Shown: piece after piece, positions 1 to 7,431 of the stretch
How the letters are laid out: each line of letters opens with the position of its first letter
How positions within the stretch are numbered: the stretch's first letter is position 1
Origin: Sphingobacteriales bacterium
GTDB lineage: Bacteria; Bacteroidota; Bacteroidia; Chitinophagales; Chitinophagaceae
Length of the DNA stretch: 9,794 nucleotides
Assembly: GCA_947472965.1 (NCBI GenBank)
Contig: CANJEF010000028.1
Span: forward strand, 1 to 9,794
Direction of reading: 5' to 3'
Program-made: the position numbers and the translations under genes
Notes under the pieces: model-generated
The model's input: the letters and a program-made list of their open reading frames with translations, nothing else
The model's database searches: none
What the model was told of the DNA's origin: nothing

Positions 1-1
1 A

Positions 2-2584
2 TGGATTCGGTTTTTGTTTTCGCCTGCGATGCATAAAACACAAAAACAGGCATTTGTTTTTATCTTTTCTGTTTACTTCAAGTTTTCCTTTTGGAAAATA
101 AAAGACCCAATCGTTTTGCATGAGATTCTCATCAGTGAATTGGGATTACTAAAAAACAAAGAACCGAAGACGCTTTCAAATTTGGTAAGTGCGATGCTCA
201 ATGCAGGAATTCCTGAAAAATCAATATTAGATTCAGTCAGCAAGGATTCTTCCATTGATAAAGATATTTTTACAAAACTTTTTTCATCACTGACTACGCA
301 AGGTATTTCTACTTCTGAAATAACTCCACCAAAGGATATTTCAAATGGCATACTAACGCCAGAGCAATTCAGCAATACACTTCTCTTTGAGGATACGCGA
401 AATGAAAAGGCAGCAAAATTATTTCAACATTGGATTGGTGAGAAAAAATGGACCGATGCTGAAATCTCAAAACTATTTAAACTTTTATCACTGCCGGTCC
501 TTCTGCGCGAATTGAACCTCATGGCAAAGGGAGTTGATCTTCCTAAAATATTCTCACAATGGACAGGTATATTGGATCAGCTTAATCTTTATGCTGATAA
601 AAACAAACGTGTTCAGGCTTTGATTTCCATTGTTCTTCAGCATGGAATATGGAAATATAAAAGTGAAGAATTGGTTCATGTAAATTTGCTAATGTGGTTG
701 GCCATATTGAATAATAAGAAGAAAGCAGACATCATTGGGGCACTTATTATTCTGACAGAAGCAAAAATTCCCCTCAGAAATATTCCACGGCTAAAAGGAC
801 TGGGATTGAGTAGTGAAGGAGACGAGATTAAATTTATTGTTGAGCAATACTTATTGTCACAATCTGATCCTCGATTACTTGATCAATCAAATGAAGCAAT
901 AGACGGACCATTTGCCAAGGATGAAAATGACCTGGAAAAGGACATATTGTTTTTCATGCAATCAGGAAATTTACAAATTCTTGATGATCAAATGAATGAG
1001 AATGAAAAATCAGTTGTATCAACAATAAAAGAAAGAGGGATATCATCATTTTTGGAATATGAAGACCTTCATCCTGATAGCCTTGATAAAATATTGACAA
1101 TATTTTCTCGCGATGAAGCGAAGGAATATGTTTTGTCTGGAATATCATCATTGGTAAAAGATCAAAGCCTGCGCGCTTTATTTGATGAAGCTTTCAATGA
1201 TTTCTTTGAACAGGCCGATAATGAAAGCATCTTAAAAATTATGAAGCAATTCAATGATGTTGCAAAGATGCGAACGTTGTCTGCTGAATCCCGCCTTGAT
1301 CTTTTGATGCGTGAAATTTCAAAGGTGCGGCAGATGGAGCGGTCGATTTCGAAGTCGTTGGATATTCACAAAAAGGAAGATCTCAAAAACGTGAAGGTTC
1401 TAAAAAAAATAATTAGTGAGTCAAGTGAAAAGAAAGAAGCGGTTGTAACTGATGTAGAAAAAATATTCCTCTACTTTCTTGAGTATGGATTGATCATGCC
1501 TGATGCCCATATTATTACTTTGCAGGAACTCCGTTCAATTTTGTTAAAGCACATGAAGGCCAATCCCAATGCAGTAAGGTATATTTTGCACATAAAAACC
1601 CACAACCAAAAAAGCCGAAAGCGAATTGTGCAGATGATGAGAACAGGAATGTCTGTAGAAATTCTCTCCATCATACATCCGGAGTTGAAAAAAGAGTTGA
1701 ATGCATTTGAGATGTTGATGAAAAATAATTTCAACATTAATATATGGGAAGTACTTGGGATTGATAATGAATCGGCTAGGTGGGATCATATTCTATTGCT
1801 TTGGTCTGGCATTAACTCAAAGACAAAGGATCCCATTGAAATCCTTGAGCTGCTTTTAAAATCTGTGTTAAAAAAGCTCGATGATACGATCGTACATCAA
1901 TTGCAAATATTCGATGCTAGGAGATTTTCAATTTCAGAAAGATCCATTTGGAAAGGATTGGTTGCGTTGATACCGGAATTAAAGTACATATCACCAGATC
2001 AGAAAAGAAAACTCAAATCGCCCGAGGAAGTTAAAAATACTGCTGAACAAGCTGCAAGAGAAGAGGAAATATTGGATCCGGAAGAGGGCATTACCGTTTA
2101 TAATGCAGGATTGGTGTTGCTATGGCCTTTTCTGTCACGTTATTTTTCCATGCTGGAGCTTTCTAATGCAAAGGATTTTTTGGGAGACGAAGAACGCGCA
2201 AGGGCCATTCAATTAACACAATATCTTGTTACTGGACAAAAGGAAATGGAGGAATGGAATCTTTCCTTGAATAAAATTTTGTGTGGAGCTGAATTGAATT
2301 TTCCAGTTGAACCTACCTTTGATATTTCACTTGAGGAGGAGGAATTATCTGAAAAAATGCTGAAGGGGGCTCTGCAAAACTGGCCAAAGCTGAAAAATAG
2401 CAAACCGGATACTTTCCGGGAAACTTTCCTGCGCAGAGAGGGGAGACTATATAAGCGGGATAACCGGTGGGAGTTGTTTGTTGAGAAGAAGTCGTATGAT
2501 ATGCTCTTGGATTCTTTGCCTTGGAATATTTCAATGATTAAGCTAAATTGGATGCCAGACAGGTTGGTAGTAGTATGGAACTAA
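2..2584 (+). CDS. Contractile injection system tape measure protein (CIS_TMP family, Afp14-like), 5'-truncated by window edge
   Basis: This is the C-terminal 861 codons or so of a large protein thought to set the length of the inner tube and sheath of a phage-tail-like injection particle in the cytoplasm. The reading frame is open to the first base. The first possible starts are a TTG at 14 and an ATG at 29, but family members usually have a longer N-terminal region, so the true start is probably outside the window. Numbering from the TTG, the last 165 residues carry the family signature: VYNAGLVLLWPFLSRYF (about 695-711), YLVTG (737-741), LCGAE (756-760), a W..L/FRETFLRREG block (790-810) and a closing LPWN...IKLNWM (835-847). 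Two FL.YG-like segments, ILFFMQSGNL (311-320) and YFLEYGL (487-493), recall the repeated units of Bacteroidota members. The protein is mostly helical and charged, with no signal peptide or membrane helix. It overlaps the ATPase gene by 10 bases. Family assignment is firm from the C-terminus; the length-ruler role is family knowledge. Confidence 0.88.
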   Translation, partial: WIRFLFSPAMHKTQKQAFVFIFSVYFKFSFWKIKDPIVLHEILISELGLLKNKEPKTLSNLVSAMLNAGIPEKSILDSVSKDSSIDKDIFTKLFSSLTTQGISTSEITPPKDISNGILTPEQFSNTLLFEDTRNEKAAKLFQHWIGEKKWTDAEISKLFKLLSLPVLLRELNLMAKGVDLPKIFSQWTGILDQLNLYADKNKRVQALISIVLQHGIWKYKSEELVHVNLLMWLAILNNKKKADIIGALIILTEAKIPLRNIPRLKGLGLSSEGDEIKFIVEQYLLSQSDPRLLDQSNEAIDGPFAKDENDLEKDILFFMQSGNLQILDDQMNENEKSVVSTIKERGISSFLEYEDLHPDSLDKILTIFSRDEAKEYVLSGISSLVKDQSLRALFDEAFNDFFEQADNESILKIMKQFNDVAKMRTLSAESRLDLLMREISKVRQMERSISKSLDIHKKEDLKNVKVLKKIISESSEKKEAVVTDVEKIFLYFLEYGLIMPDAHIITLQELRSILLKHMKANPNAVRYILHIKTHNQKSRKRIVQMMRTGMSVEILSIIHPELKKELNAFEMLMKNNFNINIWEVLGIDNESARWDHILLLWSGINSKTKDPIEILELLLKSVLKKLDDTIVHQLQIFDARRFSISERSIWKGLVALIPELKYISPDQKRKLKSPEEVKNTAEQAAREEEILDPEEGITVYNAGLVLLWPFLSRYFSMLELSNAKDFLGDEERARAIQLTQYLVTGQKEMEEWNLSLNKILCGAELNFPVEPTFDISLEEEELSEKMLKGALQNWPKLKNSKPDTFRETFLRREGRLYKRDNRWELFVEKKSYDMLLDSLPWNISMIKLNWMPDRLVVVWN

Positions 2585-3927
2585 ATAATATGGAAGAGAA
2601 TAATATTACATTCTTAGAAGAGGAAATCAGCTGGTTTTCTGCACTCCTAGATGAAAGGCTACAGCATTATTTTGAGGATCAGGAATTTGATGTGAGCTTA
2701 GTGCCCCCACCTGAATTTTGGGATACCACTTCTCATTATCAGGACTTTGTGATGGAGCATTCAATGACCATCGAGGAGCGGATTATTTTGGTTATGTCCA
2801 TCATCCCGCACCTAAATCCACAATTGTTTGATCGGTTTTTTATTCAAAACAAGTCGATTGGAAGGGCTTTTTCCGAATTTGGGGGTCATGAAGCCAGTAA
2901 TTTTAAAGGGTTTATCCCAACAGGTGAAACAGTTTGCTTTGTTATTGCCGGTAAGAATATTTCCAAGCGTATTGAGTTGATTGAAAAATTTAGGGATGAC
3001 CATTTTTTTAAAAAGGAAAATGTACTGAGTTTACAGCAAATCGGACAACTGGAAACATTTTGGTCAGGTAAACTCACCATATCTGATGAATGCCTTTCAT
3101 TGCTAACAATAGGGCAAGTTTATGATCCTGAGTTCAGCAGTAATTTTCCTGCCAACAAAATCTATACAAGTTTAGCCTTATCAGATCTTGTATTGAATGA
3201 TCAAATTATGGATGAAGTTGATCATATGCAAACATGGATGTTGCATCAAAAGGAAATCAAGACAATGGATTCCTTGAAAAAAAGGTTCAGGAAGGGTTAT
3301 AGGGCACTTTTTTATGGACCTCCTGGTACAGGTAAAACACTTACAGCTTCATTGCTCGGTAGTATTCACAATAGAAGCGTATATAGGATTGACCTTTCCC
3401 AAATTGTATCAAAGTATATAGGTGAGACTGAAAAGAACCTATCACGTATTTTTGATACAGCAGAAAACAAGGATTGGATTCTGTTTTTTGATGAAGCGGA
3501 ATCCTTGTTTTCAAAAAGAACGGATGTATCAGACTCCAAGGATAAGTTTGCAAACCAGGAAACATCATACTTGCTTCAACGAATTGAAGATTTTGATGGG
3601 TTAATCATTTTGGCAACAAACTTGAAACCCAATATCGACAGGGCTTTTATCAGACGTTTCCAAAGTATTATTCATTTTACACTTCCTTTGCCAAAAGAAC
3701 GTGAGGTCTTGTGGAGAAAGGCACTTGCAATATTCAATGTTTCGTCGAATATTGATTATCCGGATTTGGCAAAAAGATTTGAAGTATCAGGAGGTGCTAT
3801 TAACAATGCTGTTCAGTTTGCGTGGCTTAATGCAAAAAGGTATGGGCATGATGTAATTCAAGCTGATAATCTTATTCATGGAGTCATGCGTGAGCTTGGT
3901 AAGGAAGGCAAGACTTCAAGTTCATAA
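2575..3927 (+). CDS. Contractile injection system AAA+ ATPase (Afp15-like)
   Basis: This is a cytoplasmic AAA+ ATPase of the type conserved in extracellular contractile injection clusters, where it is thought to help particle assembly; its exact job is not settled. Numbering from ATG 2575 (450 aa), the Walker A motif GPPGTGKT is at 248-255, the GYRALFYG lead-in lies just before it, and YIGETEKNL follows at about 281. The Walker B motif ILFFDEAESLF has D306 and E307, sensor 1 is ATN with N349, the arginine finger pair RR is at 360-361, and a sensor 2-like SGGAINNA stretch is near 405-412. The FANQE..YLLQRIE segment between Walker B and sensor 1 is typical of the CIS branch. Residues 1 to about 200 form an N-terminal region I cannot assign. 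A TTG at 2548 and an ATG at 2590 are alternative starts; ATG 2575 gives a short coupled overlap with the tape measure gene. All catalytic residues are present, so it is probably active. Confidence 0.93.
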   Translation: MELNNMEENNITFLEEEISWFSALLDERLQHYFEDQEFDVSLVPPPEFWDTTSHYQDFVMEHSMTIEERIILVMSIIPHLNPQLFDRFFIQNKSIGRAFSEFGGHEASNFKGFIPTGETVCFVIAGKNISKRIELIEKFRDDHFFKKENVLSLQQIGQLETFWSGKLTISDECLSLLTIGQVYDPEFSSNFPANKIYTSLALSDLVLNDQIMDEVDHMQTWMLHQKEIKTMDSLKKRFRKGYRALFYGPPGTGKTLTASLLGSIHNRSVYRIDLSQIVSKYIGETEKNLSRIFDTAENKDWILFFDEAESLFSKRTDVSDSKDKFANQETSYLLQRIEDFDGLIILATNLKPNIDRAFIRRFQSIIHFTLPLPKEREVLWRKALAIFNVSSNIDYPDLAKRFEVSGGAINNAVQFAWLNAKRYGHDVIQADNLIHGVMRELGKEGKTSSS

Positions 3928-3987
3928 AAGTTAAAAGCAAATTAATTAAGGTAAATTTCATTTGACTTTAATCGCATAAAACAAACA
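3928..3987 (+). other. Spacer between ATPase gene and accessory block
   Basis: These 60 AT-rich bases are the longest gap between genes on the plus strand. TAAATTTC at 3952-3959 is one base from the Bacteroidota -7 element TAnnTTTG, but I find no well-placed -33 TTG partner. I also see no hairpin with a T-run that would stop transcription. The spacer could hold a weak promoter for the next genes or simply be transcribed through from the CIS operon. Confidence 0.3.
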
Positions 3988-5055
3988 ATGTTTAATTATT
4001 TATATTGGCCATTTGACTTGGGATCTGAAGTTGCTTCACAACTTAAAAGGCTTCAATCGCATGTACAAATAACGGCAGGTATGGCAGAACTTGAGAAAAT
4101 GGAAGCTGAAATTTTCAAGTTACAGAACCGTGGTGTTCATGTTGAGCTGATTGTATTTTTAGCGCAAAGTGAACGTGGCCTGAAGAATATGAATACGTTG
4201 AAGCGAATGGCAATTGCGGGGTCGAATATAGCGTTGGTAGCCATTCCTGAATCAAAGCAGTTCATTGAATGCTTTGCCATCCTTGATAAAAAACAACTTA
4301 TAAGCAATGTTGATTATGGTGCAGTGAGTAATACAGGGGAATTGATTTACAATAAAGCGAAGGCATTTCAAGTACTTCAATCAAAATCTGAGAAACTCGA
4401 TTATTCAGTTAGTGATATCCGGATTAATTTACAGGCTAATAAAACAGAAGTTCAGCCCGGTGAGTCTGTTGAGCTGTATTGGGAAGTTGAGAATGCGGAT
4501 TTTATTTTGTTGGATCCTGTTATTGGAACCATTGATACTACTGGCAACATTTCAATACCCGTTTTTGAGGATACCCTTTTTCGGATCAAGGCTAGCAGCA
4601 AATCGGGTATCTTGATCAAATCAGTTTTCATCAAAGTTGTTGACGATGCTTTTATTGAATTGAAAGTGTCTGTATACGACCCTTCTAGTAAAGATTTTGT
4701 GACCCTTGATTCAGCCAACCCTCCCCACCACTCGTATGCTGTATTAAAAGGAGATCGGATTAAAATTGAATGGTCAACAAAGGCAAATGGGATTTTAAAG
4801 GAAGCAAAGCTGGGATTCATCAATGTTTTTGGAGAACATATTTTTCAGATTTTTGACAATGACAATTATTCATTTACCTTGGAGACGACGCTGGGCGTTT
4901 ACAACCGTAATCTCGACTTATTTGCAGTTACTGAACAGCCATCTATTATTAACTTAACATCCAAAGAACCCATCCAAAAAACAACATTGCCAATTTTACA
5001 TAGTCAGGATGGTTCTGCGGCAAGTAAATTATTCAAATGGTTGAAACTAAAATAA
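3988..5055 (+). CDS. Degenerate phospholipase-D-like protein with two Ig-like domains, CIS-associated
   Basis: This 355-residue protein has no signal peptide or membrane helix and is probably cytoplasmic. Residues 1-130 resemble a phospholipase-D-type half domain: an LQSHVQITA strand, a helix, GVHVELIVFL (49-58), a second helix with an N..LKRMAIAGSNIALV pattern (about 67-84), then CFAILDKKQLIS (95-106). The catalytic HxKxxxxD motif is absent, so enzymatic activity is unlikely. Residues about 141-218 match a common bacterial Ig-like fold: V.PGESVELYWEVENA, then D..IGTIDTTGNISIP and EDTLFRIKA. Residues about 224-325 look like a second, more divergent beta-sandwich (KGDRIKIEWST). The C-terminus is short and basic (KLFKWLKLK). 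The gene starts 60 bases after the ATPase stop and overlaps the next gene by 19 bases. A binding or adaptor role is my inference; the PLD resemblance rests on pattern alone and is less certain than the Ig-like domain. Confidence 0.6.
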   Translation: MFNYLYWPFDLGSEVASQLKRLQSHVQITAGMAELEKMEAEIFKLQNRGVHVELIVFLAQSERGLKNMNTLKRMAIAGSNIALVAIPESKQFIECFAILDKKQLISNVDYGAVSNTGELIYNKAKAFQVLQSKSEKLDYSVSDIRINLQANKTEVQPGESVELYWEVENADFILLDPVIGTIDTTGNISIPVFEDTLFRIKASSKSGILIKSVFIKVVDDAFIELKVSVYDPSSKDFVTLDSANPPHHSYAVLKGDRIKIEWSTKANGILKEAKLGFINVFGEHIFQIFDNDNYSFTLETTLGVYNRNLDLFAVTEQPSIINLTSKEPIQKTTLPILHSQDGSAASKLFKWLKLK

Positions 5056-6140
5056 AGTCACAGTCCGCCATCGTAAAATTCTTGATTTTTTGCTCTGGCA
5101 GCAGTGAAGACATCCTTGAAAAATGTCCAAACTCGGAATGGATAAAATATACAAGCATTGGCGCTACTGTTTTGCTAACATCTGTTATTGCCGTATTATC
5201 TTCTTTTTTCGCCTTTCAGATGATATTTTCTGTTTTTTATATCAGTGCCCCTATGTCGCTGCTTTGGGGACTTATTATTTTCAACCTGGATCGGTATATT
5301 GTTTCCAGTTTCAGGAAAAATGGAGAGCCCTTAAAGGAATTTATTCAGTCTCTTCCAAGGCTTTTTTTAGCAGTGGTTATTGCGCTTGTGATTTCAAAAC
5401 CCCTTGAAATTGAAGTGTTTAGGTCGGAAATTAAGCAATCATTGGTTGAATCCAGAAAAATAAGCATGAATGCTTTGGAGTCTGACTATGTGAAATCTAC
5501 CCAGTTGAATGACCAAAAGATAAAGGAGTTTAAAAAGGAATTGAATGGGTTTTTTGCGTTAAAAGAACGGTATTATCAAGATTATATATGTGAATGTGAT
5601 GGCACTTGTGGCACTGGTAAAAGAGGCCGAGGTTCAGAATGCAACTTCAAAAAATTAAAATACGAAGAGGCCGTTGCTGAATATGGGAATCAAAAATCAA
5701 GAATAGATCAGTTGGTTGGTGAGTTGATGAAAAAACGCAATAACCAGGATGCCGAATTTGAGGCTGATAAGAAGAGACTCGACGCTAATTTTTCATTTGG
5801 GTTTTTGGCCAGGCTCAATGCATTGAACGATATGGAAGGTTTTGCCTCCTTTTCAATCACTTTGTTGTTGATTCTTATTGAAATCACTCCAATATTAAGT
5901 AAATTGTTCGCTCCAGAGGGCCCGTATGACCACTTGATTTCAATGAAAGAATATGAGTATAAAACTGATTATATTCGCTCTGTTTACAAGCAAAACAGGC
6001 AGTTGTATACATCCAGTTTTACGAATGAAGCCAGCAAAGGAACAAATTTGAAAGCTGAGAATAGGACTGATCAAGATGCGGCTTCTGAAAAATACAGGCA
6101 GTTGAGAAGAGATTTGGAACGAAAACTAAAAAAACCATAG
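5037..6140 (+). CDS. DUF4407 family inner-membrane protein
   Basis: This 367-residue membrane protein belongs to DUF4407, a family of unknown function. The family pattern is clear: a LIFCSGSSEDILEKCP opening (16-31), IGATVLLTSVIAVLSS (41-56), LLWGLIIFNLDRYIVSS (75-91), PRLFLAVVIALVISKPLEI (107-125) and an IEITPILSKLF final helix (281-291). I place membrane helices at about 40-60, 64-84, 107-122 and 270-290. With the basic N-terminus and R86/R93 loop inside, residues 123-269 form a large extracytoplasmic domain of charged helices, likely coiled coil, and the C-terminal tail (292-367) is cytoplasmic. That outer domain has a family-like DGTCGTGKRGRG turn carrying four cysteines (185, 187, 191, 202). 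ATG 5037 lies inside the preceding gene, so translation is probably coupled. In this setting it could be a docking point linking cytoplasmic CIS components to the envelope; that is inference. Confidence 0.86.
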   Translation: MVETKIKSQSAIVKFLIFCSGSSEDILEKCPNSEWIKYTSIGATVLLTSVIAVLSSFFAFQMIFSVFYISAPMSLLWGLIIFNLDRYIVSSFRKNGEPLKEFIQSLPRLFLAVVIALVISKPLEIEVFRSEIKQSLVESRKISMNALESDYVKSTQLNDQKIKEFKKELNGFFALKERYYQDYICECDGTCGTGKRGRGSECNFKKLKYEEAVAEYGNQKSRIDQLVGELMKKRNNQDAEFEADKKRLDANFSFGFLARLNALNDMEGFASFSITLLLILIEITPILSKLFAPEGPYDHLISMKEYEYKTDYIRSVYKQNRQLYTSSFTNEASKGTNLKAENRTDQDAASEKYRQLRRDLERKLKKP

Positions 6141-6141
6141 C

Positions 6142-7431
6142 GTGCAAATAAATCGGTTATCATATTTTAGGCAATCCATTTTACTGATGGGCTTTTTCTT
6201 TTATTGCCTTATCAGTGTGAGTGCCCAAAAATGGGCCCCCTATATTGGGGATAAACTAAGTCCGCTTGACTCAGGTAAAGGATTTATCATTTCTGATTTT
6301 AATCATTTCAAGCATGAAGTCATAGGGCAAATGTATCCTTCCTCATTGGAGAATATAGGTGATGATGCGATGGATAGTTTGAAAATCAAAGCTGATACCT
6401 TAAGAAATCAGCTACTAGAAAAAGGCATGATTATTATCAATGAATCTGAGGTTAATATTCTCCCGTACTTTAATATTTATACTAATGAAGATTTAGTTTT
6501 AGCAAACTTGGTTTTTACAATAAATAGACTTGGGGGGATAAAAAGTTTAAATTATGAAGTCAAAAAAGGGGATACTTTAACCATTATTTATCGTATCATG
6601 AGTGGAGCAGGTTTTGATGAGATTGAGATCATTGAAGGGAAAGAGGTGCGATTAAATTTGAATCGAAATAAGAAAAATAAGGAAATAAGATCAACCTTGA
6701 TTGCAGCAATGGATGGTGCTATAGCAATAAATCTTACGAACAGGGGTGTATTGCGCTCAAAGGGTAAGTTGCTTATTACAAAAAAGGCAGCGCAAAAAAG
6801 AATTGCCTTCAAATACCAATGTGATACCCTCTTTAATGTGCTAAAAGTAAAAAGGGTGTCTCACGACACTATGGTGGAGTCCTTGTATAATCAATCTCTT
6901 TCAATACCTTCTTCCATAGATATCACGAAGAACAACAAATTAAATATTCCCATCATTTTTGGCAGTGATAAAAATTACTTTGCCTGGGCGTATTGGCTTG
7001 GATCAAAAACGTCTGTAAGGCAGGAGTGGGAAAAACAGGCAACGGCCTATAGTGAAAAAGGCCCCCTTGCAGTGTACCTCTTGCAAGAACTTACAAAAAA
7101 AGGATTTATTCCATTGCCCGAGGAAAAGCATCCCGATTTGAAGTTTTCCATTGAAGACAGTACACATTTTACATTGAGAACATTTCAAGGAACTTATAAA
7201 GGGAATGAGCAAACAACACCTTCCTTTAACCTAAGAAATAACTATGCTGGGTTTTCAATTACAAATCCGGAAATGCCATTTGGTTTGTCGATGACACTAA
7301 GGAACAATTCCACATTATATAATTATGATGTATTGCTGAATGTTGTTGGCTTGTATACAAATTCATATGAGACCGAGGAAGAAGTAACAGAAAAAACATG
7401 TCAGGAATATATAATCCTATCTGTATTATGA
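6142..7431 (+). CDS. Exported protein of unknown function
   Basis: I do not recognise a named family for this 429-residue protein. It begins at a GTG one base after the preceding stop. The N-terminus is a signal peptide: basic R5/R10, a hydrophobic core LLMGFFFYCLISV, and a likely cleavage after VSA at residue 28, leaving Gln29 first; there is no lipobox. An internal ATG at 6187 would destroy most of the signal, so GTG is preferred. The mature part is likely periplasmic and beta-rich. Residues about 138-212 (VKKGDTLTI ... DGAIAINLTNRG ... GKLLI) look like a beta-sandwich of the GOLD or accessory-domain kind. A second region holds YFAWAYWLGS (279-288) followed by a helix with W296 and Y303. 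The 220-255 stretch with CDTLF and HDTMVESL may be a separate small domain. The last four bases overlap the glycoside hydrolase gene as ATGA. Coupling on both sides suggests it works with its membrane neighbours. Confidence 0.72.
   Translation: MQINRLSYFRQSILLMGFFFYCLISVSAQKWAPYIGDKLSPLDSGKGFIISDFNHFKHEVIGQMYPSSLENIGDDAMDSLKIKADTLRNQLLEKGMIIINESEVNILPYFNIYTNEDLVLANLVFTINRLGGIKSLNYEVKKGDTLTIIYRIMSGAGFDEIEIIEGKEVRLNLNRNKKNKEIRSTLIAAMDGAIAINLTNRGVLRSKGKLLITKKAAQKRIAFKYQCDTLFNVLKVKRVSHDTMVESLYNQSLSIPSSIDITKNNKLNIPIIFGSDKNYFAWAYWLGSKTSVRQEWEKQATAYSEKGPLAVYLLQELTKKGFIPLPEEKHPDLKFSIEDSTHFTLRTFQGTYKGNEQTTPSFNLRNNYAGFSITNPEMPFGLSMTLRNNSTLYNYDVLLNVVGLYTNSYETEEEVTEKTCQEYIILSVL

Noticed and set aside
3422..3604. 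A 60-codon plus-strand open frame within the ATPase gene.
   Set aside because: It overlaps the conserved Walker B region in another frame and has no features of a real protein.
3952..3959. TAAATTTC as a Bacteroidota -7 promoter element ahead of the Ig-like protein gene.
   Set aside because: It differs from TAnnTTTG at the last base and there is no TTG at a suitable -33 position; such matches are frequent by chance in AT-rich DNA.
4057..4320. An active phospholipase D in the 355-residue protein, which would make it a toxin-like CIS cargo.
   Set aside because: No HxKxxxxD motif is present anywhere in the protein, so only a PLD-like fold, not activity, can be suggested.
4452..4823. A 123-codon open frame on the minus strand.
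   Set aside because: It lies wholly inside the Ig-like protein gene, whose domain signatures are in the plus-strand frame, and its translation shows no recognisable domain.
7398..7427. An earlier ATG for the GH18 gene that would add ten residues.
   Set aside because: It would place a neutral extension before the basic start of the lipoprotein signal and lengthen the overlap; ATG 7428 gives a standard signal and an ATGA junction.
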